This document shows, one piece after another, positions 1-11,900 of a DNA stretch of 64,000 nt. The translations under genes and the position numbers were made by a program. The stretch is from Stagonosporopsis chrysanthemi. Its lineage: Eukaryota; Ascomycota; Dothideomycetes; Pleosporales; Didymellaceae. A model generated the notes under the pieces. That model saw nothing but the letters and a program-made list of their open reading frames with translations. It ran no database searches and had not been told where the DNA came from. Numbering within the stretch: the first letter of the stretch is position 1; the number at the start of each line of letters is the position of its first letter. The stretch covers positions 1-64,000 of the forward strand of contig JAFISE010000044.1 in the NCBI GenBank assembly GCA_022560025.1, written 5' to 3'.

Positions 1-757
1 CCCATCGCGTTGTGTTGTTGTGGAGGTGTGAGGATAGGGGTGTTTTGGTGGTTCGGCGCATTGACTGAATCCGCGCATTGAGTGCACAGACACGGTACTT
101 CCTAGAGGGACGGCTAGCGCAGCTCATCTCCCAGTCGCCCGCATCAGGGTTCGACCACTACGGAAACTTTCCCTTCTTGAGCTTGCGGCAACTTCTCGCC
201 AAAAGGCTTTCGTTATACTCTGATCTCATATCCACGCTCCGATTGCTGTGGCCAATCTCCATCAACCATTTACTGCTCGACCGCCACAGGCTCACATCAC
301 AGCCTTTGTAACCACGAATCATGCTAGCATTCTTCCGTCTTGGCTCGTGATACACTGACTCTCGCCATCCTTATGCGTAGAGTGAGACTAGAAATACCCA
401 ACTTTGTGTGCCATCAAGAGACCCTGAGTATGATGGGTTTCATGGCTGACAGTAGAGGCGTTCTGGGGAGGTGGTGGGAGACAGTGCAGAGGCTGGGCCT
501 TGAACAAGACGAGCTGTGAAGATGTCACGGGTGAGACACCAAAAATCCAAACACCAAACAATCCAAGAAAACAAAGTATCGTTGCTACGTACTAGGCCGA
601 ATCATTCCTTGTTCGACCGTTGAATCGAATCGAACGCTGTAACACCCATACATATCCTTCAAACGAATGTGAGCACGACCATCAAACGATGGCCTGCCAG
701 AATCCCGTCGTCTCCATGCAATTTCAATCCATTACAATCCTCCAAAAAAAAACCAAA
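1..757. other. left edge, no gene recognised
   Basis: Only short open frames without recognisable protein signatures are visible. The right part is presumably the 3' flank of the WSC gene, which ends at 758 on the minus strand. Confidence 0.5.
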
Positions 758-3363
758 TTACCACAAACCGAACCATCTTCGTTCGTTGCGGGCGACTACC
801 GGGTAGCCATTGCCAGTAGGGTAACCTTTGCCAGCGGAGTAACCACTGCCAGCCTTGTTACCGTTTCCAGCCTTGTAACCACTTCCAGCCTTGTAGCCAT
901 TTCCAGCCTTGTAACTGTTGCCGCTGCGGTAGCCGTTGCCGCCTTCCCATGGCCTGGCGGTCGGCCTGGGCTTCCACGGCCGCCTGGTCGACGTCGGTTT
1001 CCTTGTGGGATAAGGCCTGCCCCCCTTCGGCGGCTGGGGACGCGGTCGCGGCGCGTACGGACCATTGTAGAAGTACGGGTAGTCGACACCATCGCCGACC
1101 TCCGAGGGCGGACGGTTAGGGTAGCCGGGCAATGGGCGACGAGTGGCAGTGGGCAGAATAGCACTAGTAGGGGAAGTTGTCGTCGAAGACGTTGTCGTTG
1201 TTGTCGTAGTCGGCACTGAAGTTGTCGTAGTATCCGTCGTTGTGGTCTCACCAAGTGTGATGGTTGTAGGGTTTCCACTAGCGTCTGTGGTGACGATGAG
1301 CGTGGGCAGTGCCGTGTTTGTCTCAGGCCCAACTGTGATAGTCGTAGGGTTGCCGCTGGCATCCGTGGTGACGATGAGCGTAGGCAGCGCCGTGTTTGTC
1401 TCAGGCCCACCTGTGATAGTCGTAGGGTTGCCGCTGGCATCCGTGGTGACGATGAGCGTAGGCAGCGCCGTGTTTGTCTCAGGCCCACCTGTGATAGTTG
1501 TCGGGTTTCCGCTGGCATCTGTGGTGGTGATGAGGGTCGGCAATGCAGTGTTTGTCTCACCGCCACTGGTGATAGTCGTAGGGTTCCCACTGGCATCCGT
1601 GGTGACGATAAGCGTAGGCAGTGCCGTGTTTGTCTCAGGCCCAACAGTAACAGTCGTAGGGTTGCCGCTGGCGTCTGTGGTAGTAATAAGGGTCGGCAAA
1701 GCAGTATTCGTCTCACCGCCAGTGGTGATGGTTGTAGGGTTCCCGCTGGCGTCTGTGGTGGTGATAACCGTAGGTCCTGCAGTAGCAGTATCACCATCGA
1801 AGGTAACAGTTATCGGTCTTCCACTAGCATCAGTAGTGGTGATAGTAGTAGCTGGAGCAGCCCCGGTAGCATCTGGATCATCGCCAATAGGAACGGTTGT
1901 AGTTGCAGGGTTCGTACTAGCATCCGTGGTAGTGATGGTTGTAGGGTTCCCGCTCGCATCCGTAGTGGTAATAGTTGCAACTCCTTCAGCAGTTGTCGTC
2001 TCGCCACCATTGGTAATAGTTGTCGGGTTTCCGCTAGCATCGACTGTAGTTACAACTGTAGGGCTTGCGGTAGTTGTAGTATCGCCAACCGTGAAGGTTG
2101 TGGTGTTTCCGTTAGCATCAACTGTCGTGATAACTTGTCCAGATGTAGTTGTAGTCTGTCCAGTTGTAGCATCGCCAACTGTGGAGGTTGTGGGGTTTCC
2201 GCTCGCATCGACGGTTGTGATAACCTGTCCATCTGTCAAGGTTGGAACCTCGGTAACAATAACAGTGCCTGGCAATGCTCCTGAGGCCGGAATAGTAGAG
2301 GTGCCTGCAACAGGACCGGTGACTGTAGTACTAACTGTTGCGCCTGGAACCTCTGTTATAATAACAGTACCTGGCACTACTCCAACGGCCGGAATAGTAG
2401 AAGTACCCGCGACAGGGCCAATAACTGTGATACTGACTGTCCCAGCTGGAACTTCGGTGACAATAACAGTGCCTGGCACTGCCCCCGAGGCTGGAATAGT
2501 AGAAGTACCCGCGATAGGGCCGGCAACTGTGATACTGACTGTCTCAGCTGGAACCTCAGTGACAACAACAGTGCCTGGCACTATTCCGTTGGCTGGAATG
2601 GTAGAAGTGCCTGCAACAGGACCGGTGACTGTAGTACTAACTGTTGCGCCTGGAACCTCTGTTATAATAACAGTACCTGGCACTACTCCGTTGGCTGGAA
2701 TGGTAGAAGTACCCGCGATAGGGCCAACAACCGTGATGCTAACTGTTGCACCTGGGAGCTCAGTGACAACGACAGTGCCTGGCACCGTTCCATCGGCTGG
2801 GATCGTAGAGGTACCTGCAACAGGGCCGGTAACTGTAGTACTAACTGTTGCGCCTGGAACCTCTGTTATAATAACAGTACCTGGCACTACTCCAACGGCC
2901 GGAACAGTAGAGGTGCCTGCAACAGGGCCAGTAACAGTAGTGGTGATCGTCTCCGGCAGCTGTGTCAAAGGTCAGCCAGGTCCAACACCACTTGAAATCT
3001 TCTCGTCCCCATGACTCCGGTCTGAAGGAAACTTACAGCGAGGGATGAAAATATACTCAAACGGCCTAAGCCACCACATTCCTCGTTGGTACCAGCACAG
3101 ACGGAAGTGCATTCGTCAGGAGCGTATATCGGATTTCCGTTGAAATAATCAGTGCAGTAGCAATCTGAGGCGTTTTCAATGGCGAAGAAACTATACGGTC
3201 CGCCATTTAGTGGGTCCTGGCAGGCCGCGGCACAGTTGTCCTGGGTCAGAACCGCTACGTTCACGGGCCCTACGTCGACGATCTGGGTCCCTTCCGAGTC
3301 AAACAAATTGTAACATGCGACATAGTCTCCGTTTATGGGATCATTAGTCGGTGGATCTAGTTC
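758..3363 (-). CDS. WSC-domain cell-surface protein with tandem Thr-rich repeats (5' exon unresolved)
   Basis: Two exons are readable: 3037..3363 and 758..2959, joined in phase 0 by a GTAAGT...CACAG intron. The first carries a cysteine-rich WSC-type carbohydrate-binding domain (YVACYNLF, CAAACQDP, DCYCTDYF, NEECGGLGR). The second is built from repeats: seven copies of a 34-residue unit with core VAGTSTIPA and PGTVIITEVPG, about thirteen copies of a roughly 26-residue TTDASGNPTTIT unit, a Thr stretch, a Pro/Arg-rich segment, then about eight GNGYKA-like hexapeptides. This fits an extracellular, O-glycosylated wall protein or stress sensor. No C-terminal membrane or GPI segment is visible. An acceptor AG at 3364-3365 shows an upstream exon, with the signal peptide, lies beyond 3363; I could not place it. 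Confidence 0.75.
795..945 (-). repeat. hexapeptide-coding tandem repeat
   Basis: About eight 18-nt units encode G-x-G-Y-x-x hexapeptides (GNGYKA type) near the C-terminus of the WSC protein. The units are imperfect. Confidence 0.75.
1250..2225 (-). repeat. tandem repeat coding TTDASGNPTT units
   Basis: Roughly thirteen imperfect copies of a unit of about 78 nt encode TTDASGNPTTIT followed by a GGETNTALPTLI-type spacer. The copies at 1250-1780 are the most alike, which suggests recent expansion there. Confidence 0.85.
2240..2956 (-). repeat. tandem repeat of 102-nt units
   Basis: Seven consecutive 34-residue (102-nt) units with core GPVAGTSTIPA and VPGTVIITEVPG encode the segment just after the WSC domain. 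Alternate copies resemble each other more than adjacent ones (VTGPVAG against VVGPIAG types), hinting at duplication of two-unit blocks. Confidence 0.85.
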
Positions 3364-4167
3364 CTATTTGCATATCAGTAAGCAGCTCCAAGGCAGTGTA
3401 TATAACACAATGGCTCTGTGCTCAAATGCTCTGTGCTCTCCTGAATAACATGATGCTGGTGTTAGTAGACCATCTGTTTGGCCGGTCTGTTCAGATTTGC
3501 TAGTATTGCCGGTTAGTATCAATCTGGGGTTAGTAAATCCTCGACGGTGGTGGTGGTTACTCATATTGAATCGACAACAGCTAATCTCCGTCCAAAACGA
3601 GCGATGGGATAGGCTTCTTGAGATTGGAAGGGCCGCGAGCCGCAACATTTTATACGCTCAGAGCTCTGCTGTGGCGATCGTGTTTGGGAATGGAATGCAA
3701 GTAGAGCGTCCCGTTACTGGGTGGAGCCTAGGGGGTATGTGGAATGCAATTAGTATTGCATCCCGGCGATGCGTCATGCACTCCTTGCCTTGCATCCGAT
3801 CCTCCTTTATAATGTCGAGTTGACGCACAGTTAGTGCTCGGCTGTGGCAATTTGCGTAGTTTCTGGTTGTTGGGTGCCCACGATTCGTTTGGACCTCATT
3901 GTAGTGTTCGTTTTGGTTAGGTTTTCGAGGTTGCGCGAATCCCCATCTGCCGAATCACATACTCTAAACATCGACAAGCTGTTATGAAGTCTCCAATGTG
4001 TTTTCTGCTCTCATTCGCGTAGTGTCACGATTACGGAGCAGATTCTGAGGCTGATAAAATCGAGGAAGTGTGCGAGGACTACATTGTGAGGTTGTGCGAC
4101 AAGACTTAGCCTAGCATATGATTAGAAGAGTTGCTAGACATGCTAGATAATGCTGGTCTCCTAAAGG
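3364..4167. other. gap upstream of WSC gene
   Basis: The gap must contain the missing 5' exon of the WSC gene, because 3363 is preceded by a splice acceptor. A TATAAAA motif on the minus strand lies near 3648-3655. I found no convincing signal-peptide exon. Confidence 0.4.
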
Positions 4168-7153
4168 TCAAACCGGACTCGATTGGCCTTCGACACAGGT
4201 CGTTTGTGCCGTACTGCACCTTAAGTGCAGATTGTCTGAGCTATCACCCAACCAAACGCCGTAATCTCCAGTAACTGCGGGTATAATCCAGTTTTGGGAG
4301 ACCACATCCCACACACTCAAGTCCTTTCTTGTCAGTCGCAGACTAAGTGTTCGACTGGCACCTGGCTGGATTGTGTCGGTCTTTTCGAAATCGCGGAGTT
4401 GAATGACTGGCGTATCAAAAGGAACGCCTTGCGGAAATTGAACATAAAGTTGAGCAACCGCTTTTCCGGCCTTTGCCCCGGTATTGGTCACTGTGACCGA
4501 TATATCATACGCCACATCAAAAAGAGCAGGGTTCCCTCCCTAGATACAGGTAGCAAGGTCAGCGTCTGCAGCACGTGTACAAATGCGTCAGCATTCTTAC
4601 CTGTGCGCCACCCGAGGCAGGTCCCGACTTCTGTACATTAGAGTAGCCCACAGGGTACGGGTACTTCGTCGAAGAATTAGCTGCGCTTGCAGCAGCGTCC
4701 GCATCCTGCTTCTCCAGCCATGAGTAGAGGTACCGCCAGATGCGATTAAAGTTTGCCGGCCAGTAAGCCTCGGATGCGGGTGGAATTGCCGTTGAGTATT
4801 TGGGGGTCGCGCCCTTGGCAGGTCGCGTTGGTGGCTCGGATGTCAGTGGTGTGACCACATTGATGGAAGCGTCCGAAAAAGAGAATGATGTATAACTCAA
4901 TCCGTGCCCGAAAGCGTACCTCGGTTTGATGCTTTCTTTGTTGAAGTGCCTATAATCAATATAAAGACCTTCTGTATGCGTGTCTTGCGGCTGACCGAGC
5001 TGGTATCCAACTAGGTTTACCGAAGCAGGGTAGTCGTCCTCGGTCTTTGGGAGCGTATACGGAAGATGCCCCGATGGTGATACGTCACCAAACAGTACGT
5101 CCGTCAGAGACTTGCCAGCTTCTTGTCCGGGAAGATGAGCGAAGAGCACAGCTTTGACGGCAGGCAGATCGTGCCATGCTTCCATGACTATTGGACCAAC
5201 CGTGTGCACCACCACCACAACATTCGAGTATGCAGCAGCAACGTCCTGAATCAGCTTGTCACCGTTGTGCCAAAGGTTTAGATTTGCCGATGTACGATCT
5301 CCAGGGTTGCCTTCCACTGTGATGTAGTTCTCTCCAGAGTCAGCTGTAACAAAGACAACAGCAGTATCGTTTGAACTTGGGTTCGTGTTAGAGGGGAACG
5401 AGTCACTGTTGAAAAATTGGTAATTCGATCCTCGGGACTTGAAGCCATCGATGGGGGAGTCCATATACGGGTATCGGGCGGACCCGCTACCCCAGCCCTA
5501 AACACCATATTAGGACTTCCATGCCATGTACAGAGGGAATGTATACTCGCCATGCCAAGCGTGCCCTTGTTACACCCCTGATCAGCACAAGAGTTGATTC
5601 CATCTGGATTCTTCTCTGCATCTGTACCGAAGACCTTCAGATTTGCACTGCGAGGAAGCGGCAAGATATTGTCTTGGTTCTTCAGCAAGGTAATAGCATC
5701 TCTCGCAACCTCCCTTGCAATTTCTGCATGAGTTCCTTGTACATTCACGAACTCATTTACCACTCCTCTTGGAGAAAGTAGTGCTCCAGGATACAGCGGT
5801 CCCTCGGCATCTTGAGTGTTTGTGTCAAAATTAGGCCGCGGGTAGTTTTGGTCCTGGCCCATCTGAAAATATGCGGCCAGTATCCGTGTGACAGCATCAT
5901 TCAGGCGATCCACTGGGACAGATCCGTTCAGAATAGCGCGGCTGTAGTCATACATCCAGTAGGAGTTTCCAAGTAGCGGTATCTCGTTTCGATCACCGGG
6001 CATGGACATGTCGAGTCCCGCCAGTGCTGACGATACACCTGAGATTTGGGCTAACCAATCGGTCATGACAAAACCTTGGAAGCCAAGCTCGTCTTTGAGA
6101 AGTCCGTTGATCAAATAACTGTTCTGCGCGGAGGCCGAGCCATTGACCTGTAGGTGTTAGGTAGACAGACAACGTGTTTGTAGTGTTGACTCACAGCGTT
6201 GTAAGCAATCATGACAGACCCAACTCCACTGCGAACACCTTCCGCGAAAGGCCAGAGATACAACTCGTGCATCGTTCTGTCGTCCAAGTTTGAAGAGATA
6301 CCAGGTTTGGCAAGACTGTACATTCTGTACATCTCTTGCTCATTAGCGACCAGGTGCTTGATAGTTGCAATAACTCCAACGCTTTGCACTCCCTCGATGG
6401 TAAGTGCTCCTCCGAACGCTTGAAGGACAGGATCTGAGCCAAAGCCTTCCCAATCTGAAGCACCACGTCAGAGGTTAGTCCAAATAGTGAGATATCCGCT
6501 TACTTCTTCCACCGCGAGGCTTTCGTCCCAGAGCACCCACGCTTGGGCCTAGGTGAATGTTCACGCCTTTGCCACGGAACTCCTCTCCGATCGCAATACC
6601 ACGGCGACGCATCAAGTCTTTGTCCCAAGTCGCGCCCACGGTGATCTATATCGAGCAACCATCAGCGCCGTAGAGTCTCGAGTGAGTCAGTACATGGCTT
6701 ACCCCTGGCGGAAAGGCGGTGTTGTGGTCGGTATTGCTGCACACACGACTCAGGGAATGCACATACGACGGTGACTACGTTAACTCACCGGACTCCAAGA
6801 GGCCCGTCTTGTAGGCAGAGCTGAGGGATTCCAACTCTCAGCGCGCTGCCCGTATTGCCAACGCATCGGCCCATGAATATCCCGGTGCCTGACGTGACGT
6901 TGGTCTTCTCAGCGAGGGTCATATTGCTAACAAGAAGTGCGGCCTTGCGATAGCTTTCACTCCAGTCTGACACCCATCCTCCATGAGGCGCTGCTTTGAA
7001 TCAGATAACATTCCGTCACGTATGCGTGTGGAGCGACTTGGGCTTACCCGGATAATAAGGATTTGCGACATATCCTCGCGGTACTGGGTCCCGCGTATCT
7101 AAGACGGCACCCACGGCAAGTGACGAAAATGAGAGAAGAACAACCGACCGCAT
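4168..7153 (-). CDS. secreted GH3 beta-glucosidase
   Basis: Eight exons close in frame: 7048..7153, 6789..6993, 6703..6736, 6504..6645, 6195..6454, 5551..6147, 4601..5497 and 4168..4539, giving about 870 residues, the usual length of fungal GH3 enzymes. The product starts with a signal peptide (MRSVVLLSFSSLAVGAV). GH3 landmarks are PHGGWVSDW, GPLGVR, VTVGATWDKDLM in variant form, KHLVANEQE and GFVMTDW, whose Asp at about residue 279 is the family nucleophile. The C-terminal half holds the GH3_C domain (GLSYTSFSFS) and a fibronectin-III-like domain (VTVTNTGAKAGKAVAQLYV). It should release glucose from cello-oligosaccharides or beta-glucans outside the cell. Exon 2 may start 3 nt later, at 6990, also in frame. 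The intron at 5498..5550 appears to use a GC donor. Confidence 0.92.
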
Positions 7154-8128
7154 GTCGATGGATTACACAAAATTTGTGACTTCAATCGGTTGTGGCGCCT
7201 GTCAGTCGGCGAAGACGGGACCAAAGTACCTGTGCCTTTAATACTCAAAGCAAGAAACAGCAACCCAAGATCATGTTATCGATTTTTACCCCATAAGGAG
7301 ATAATGCTAGTCATATTACCTGTAAACCCAGATTGCGATGTGCAGCAGGCGGACGTGAGGTATGTTTTCAGCCACACGGCCGAAGGATAGAGTGCGGTGT
7401 CCGAACCGAGCAGGTGCAGCTCTTGGTTGGGTCATGCGACAAAGGCTCGGCTCCAGCCATGGATGGTATATAAACGCCCCTGCAGTAGCCGACAAAATGT
7501 AGCGATGTTGATGCGTCTGCATGGACGAGTGCATGTGCAGTATCGGTCGCGAAACCCCTTTGGACGGCGCTGCCCCGTGGGGCGCAATCACAGGTACTGC
7601 ATTGCTGTAGTTTCAAAGCGGAGCGTTCGGCCATTTTCTCTGAGTGCTACATCTCTTTGTCATCGACCATCAACTCGGCTGCACTACGGTAGTGCTTCCC
7701 CGTTACAGCATGCGTGCTGCCCATTAATTGCAATGGCCGGGCCGGTCGATACCCGCTCTCTATGCAATGCGATATAGGCAGTCTGTGCATGCAGACGTAT
7801 TGACTGGAGCTTTGCGAAGTGAGTACGTCGAGCCAATGCTACTAGGTAATAATTGAACCCATCGGCACATCGTAGCTACCTTAGAAGAATCTAGTAAAGG
7901 GCTGTTGATTTTGGCAATGTTCCTGTACCTCTCTGATTACTGTACTGCGATGTCTGAAGTCGACAGTGTTTGCCTCTATGGATGCAACCACTACTGTCTG
8001 ATGCATGTATGACATCACCAACTCTTGTTCTCGTGCTTCGCGGAGTACCCGTTTCCGGCTCGTTGGCAATCAACTTTGACTCCCGAAAGGCTTTACTGAC
8101 CCTCAAGTATTACACAAAACTGCACATC
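7154..8128. other. divergent intergenic region, GH3 and unknown gene
   Basis: It serves as upstream region for both the GH3 gene (minus) and the 8129 gene (plus). It contains the 40-bp inverted MSH6 copy at 8010..8049. No other feature is recognised. Confidence 0.5.
8010..8049 (-). repeat. 40-bp perfect inverted copy of an MSH6 coding segment
   Basis: These 40 bases are the exact reverse complement of 10822..10861 inside MSH6. Read on the minus strand they encode VLREAREQELVMS in the same frame as MSH6, but the flanks on both sides diverge at once. It lies about 80 nt upstream of the ATG at 8129. Confidence 0.95.
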
Positions 8129-8701
8129 ATGTCTCGACAAAGCTACACGGCGTTCCAAAAACATCTGTTGTTCTTCTCGACACCCACAAACCCACCAAGA
8201 CTCACCTTCGTTTCCGCATTGAAAGCCGCATGTGCGCTCGGACTTGACCTTCCAGTCTCAGTAATCCTAAGTCTGGGTCTCAAGCTGCTGTACACGCCGT
8301 TCAGCATCACAGGAGTCGATATAATCGACATTCCACAATCCTCGCACCGCAGCCAGCTCAGCAACGTCACGCTGCCAACAGCCAAGAAGGAGTTCGCATG
8401 CTCCGAGCTACTTCGATTGTTGGATCAGGAGCGTTACCCGGGGTTTGTGAAGCACAAGATCGATCAAGGCCATTTGGTTGGTTTCTTCTCCATGGCTGCA
8501 AACACGCGTACACACACGGTCAGTAGAGATGATGTCGAGCGTTTCCAACAAGGAGAGTGGGAAGCACCAGTCGCAGGGCGAAGACGCAATTCAGACGAGA
8601 TCCTGCCGCTATGGAGAGGAGGGCCGATCTGGACAGGAGGTCATAGCTGGGCTGTTGACAAGCTGCTCGGTGTGAAAGTATACAAATCGAAGAACGAATG
8701 A
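8129..8701 (+). CDS. protein of unknown function, 190 aa
   Basis: A single open frame starts at the ATG at 8129; the frame extends upstream to 7970 but there it runs through the inserted MSH6 copy, so the later ATG is preferred. Visible features are a hydrophobic stretch at about residues 27-51 (LTFVSALKAACALGLDLPVS onward), which could be one membrane segment or amphipathic hairpin, and a conserved-looking C-terminus (LPLWRGGPIWTGGHSW). The end of the protein (DVERFQQGEWE, then RRR) is polar and basic. I do not recognise the family. Codon use and the clean stop suggest a real gene. Confidence 0.65.
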   Translation: MSRQSYTAFQKHLLFFSTPTNPPRLTFVSALKAACALGLDLPVSVILSLGLKLLYTPFSITGVDIIDIPQSSHRSQLSNVTLPTAKKEFACSELLRLLDQERYPGFVKHKIDQGHLVGFFSMAANTRTHTVSRDDVERFQQGEWEAPVAGRRRNSDEILPLWRGGPIWTGGHSWAVDKLLGVKVYKSKNE

Positions 8702-8960
8702 AGAAAATTGCGCATTGTGCTTCCAGCAAGCAGGCACATACTGCAGTGTAATATCAACTGCCTTAACGTATAATGTATACGAATACAATGTTGCAAGCAG
8801 CTTTAAAACGTGGCTGGTCTTGAAAGTGCAAAGGGCCCACAATTAACACACGAACGCGTCGCGCTTGCCTCGGCCGCTTTGGAAAGCGCGACTTGTGCAG
8901 TGTCCCGGATCACTCGCCTCAGCACACTCAGTCACAACTCTTTGCTTTGAGGCTACGAAT

Positions 8961-11900
8961 ATGGTCCGTGGAGTTGAAGGAAACGAAATGTCCACACCTC
9001 GCCCTTCACAAAAAAAGCAGCTGCCATCGGGCTCACAATCGGCAAAGAACCAGAAGTCCATCCTCGGCTTCTTTCAAAAGAAGTCAACGAATTCACCAAG
9101 TCCGGCCCCGTCTCACCCTACATCTGTGAAGCAGACACCCACGCCCACATTATCGAAAAGTTCCTTTTCTCGCCCGCCTCCATCCCTCACGCCAGTCCCT
9201 AGCAGCGATGCACCCGAGCCATCGAGTCCGATACGGCCGGGCGATGAAGATACCACCATAGCTGGAACGAACAAGGAAAATAGTCTGCTGCCACGCATCT
9301 ATACACCAGGAGCTGAGACTGTTCAAATTGCATCAGAGGTCGCAGGTGTTGCTCTTAGCAGCCCATCACGCAAGGTACGCAAGCCGGCCATGCCGCGGTG
9401 GTTAGGAGTTGACTCGGTGCACAGGGTAGAAAACCAGTCAATTATGCCGAGTCTGACGAGGACGAGGACGAGGACGATGTTCTTGGACCAATCGCAAACA
9501 GCTCGAGAGCAAGGGCAACAAAACGGCGAAGGGTGAGCGTTGACGACGACTCAGACGACGAGTTCGGCTTAGACGCTGCGACACAGCAAGCTATGGTTGA
9601 AGATGGTATGCCTGAGAGCTATATGCTTCCATGAAAGACGGTTTTTAACGCATTTCTGACATGATCGACAGATCTTGACGATTTCATCGCCCCGGATGAT
9701 TCTGAAGATGAAGTCTTTACGAAGAAGCGCAAGCGACCAATTTCGTCCAAGCCGAGCACAAAGGCCACACCTGTATCTTCACCTCCACCAGTCCATGTTT
9801 ACAAGGACGAGACAAACGAAGCAGATACTGCCATGACTGGCACCTCAACGGCCCAGCAGTGGGTGTACGACCCCGAGAATCCAATGCAACCGAAGGCTCG
9901 CCCGGCCACACAGGACACAAAGAAGAAGCCTAAGCTGAAGGAGAGGCCATCTGCTTCCGAGCCAGAGAAGCGCTATCCTTGGCTAGCGAATATGCAAGAT
10001 GCTGACAGAAATCCGGCCGATCACCCTGACTACGACCCACGTACATTATATATCCCGCCTCAGGCCTGGAACAACTTCTCGCCGTTCGAAAAACAATACT
10101 GGGAGATCAAGTGCAAGTTCTGGGACTCAATCGTGTTCTTCAAAAAGGGCAAGTTCTATGAGCTCTACGAGAAAGATGCATCAGTAGGCCACCAGCTCTT
10201 TGACCTCAAGCTAACTGACCGGGTCAACATGAGAATGGTCGGTGTTCCCGAAGCCTCACTAGATATGTGGGCCAGTCAATTCGTTGCCAAAGGCTTCAAA
10301 GTTGCCCGTGTCGATCAAATGGAATCAGCCCTGGCCAAAGAGATGCGTGAGCGCGACAGCGATAAGAAGGTAGCCAAAAAAGCGGACAAAGTTATCCGGC
10401 GAGAATTGGCTTCTGTCCTTACGTCTGGTACCCTTGTGGACACCGGCATGCTTCAAGACGAGATGTCGACCTATTGTATGGCAGTGAAAGAAGTCGAACG
10501 TGACAATCTCCCCGCATTTGGAATCGCCTTCGTCGATACAGCAACCGCTCATTTCCAACTGTGCGAGTTCACGGATGATGTCGACTTGACCAAATTTGAA
10601 ACACTCATTGCACAAATGCGGCCGGGTGAACTACTCATCGAAAAATCTTGCATCTCCGCCAAAGCCTTGCGGATTCTCAAGAACAACACTTCGCCGATGA
10701 CCCTCTGGAATTGGCTGAAGCCGAACAAAGAGTTTTGGCCTGCAGACATAACAACGCGCGAGATCGAAGTTAACAACTATTTCGAATCACCAACAGAAGA
10801 CAACATCACAGCTTGGCCACCGGTACTCCGCGAAGCACGAGAACAAGAGTTGGTGATGTCAGCTTTTGGTGCACTTCTACAATACCTGCGCACTCTCAAG
10901 ATTGAGCGCGAACTCGTGACATTAGGCAACTTTCGATGGTACGATCCCATCCGAAAAGCCACAAGCTTGGTTCTCGATGGTCAGAGCCTGATCAACCTCG
11001 AGATATTTGCCAACACCTTTGATGGCTCGGCCGAGGGCACGCTATTTGCCATGTTGAATCGTTGCATCACTCCATTCGGCAAGCGGTTACTGCGGCAGTG
11101 GGTGTGTCACCCCCTAGCGGATGCCATGAAGATCAATGCTCGCCTCGATGCCGTCGACGCGTTGAATGCCGATTCTACAATCATGGACAACTTCAGTTCC
11201 TCGCTTAGCAAGCTGCCTGATCTTGAACGACTCATCTCGCGTGTCCATGCCGGTCGCTGCAAAGCCCAGGACTTTCTCAAGGTTCTCGAAGGCTTTGAGC
11301 AGATTGAATACACCGTCAGTCTGCTCAGGCAATTTGACGACGGTGAGGGTGTCATTGGACAGCTGATTGCTTCGATGCCTGACCTTGCTGGCGCGCTGGA
11401 TCAGTGGAAGACAGCATTCGACCGCAGTAAAGCAAGGACAGACGGCACACTGGTGCCTACGCCCGGTGTCGAGGAAGACTACGATGAGAGTCAGAAGGCT
11501 ATCGACGAATGTCTCAGTAACCTCGAAACGCTACTGAAGAAAGTCCGCAAGGATCTTGGCAACAACTCTATCTGCTACCGCGACAACGGCAAAGAAATCT
11601 ACCAACTCGAAGTACCGAAAAAGACCAAAGTACCCAACACCTGGGACCAAATGTCAGCTACTGCAAAGGTCACACGATATTACTCCCCAGACCTGCGGAA
11701 GCTCGTCCGAGCTCTACAAGAGGCTACCGAGACACACAGTCAGATAACGAAAGAGGTTGCTACTCGCTTCTGCGCGAAGTTCGACGAAGACTATGCCATT
11801 TGGCTGGCAGCTGTCAAGGTCATAGCACAGCTCGACTGCTTGATCAGTTTGGCCAAAGCGTCCGCCTCGCTTGGTGAGCCAAGTTGTCGACCGGTCTTCA

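Noticed and set aside
1143..3014. 623-codon open frame antisense to the WSC repeat protein
   Set aside because: It mirrors the repeats: a stop-free repeat unit is stop-free in every copy. The sense strand has the WSC domain and splice sites.
7881..8106. Short minus-strand frames containing VLREAREQELVMS
   Set aside because: The match to MSH6 comes from the 40-bp inserted copy only; the rest of the frames has no MSH6 similarity, so this is not an MSH6 pseudogene.
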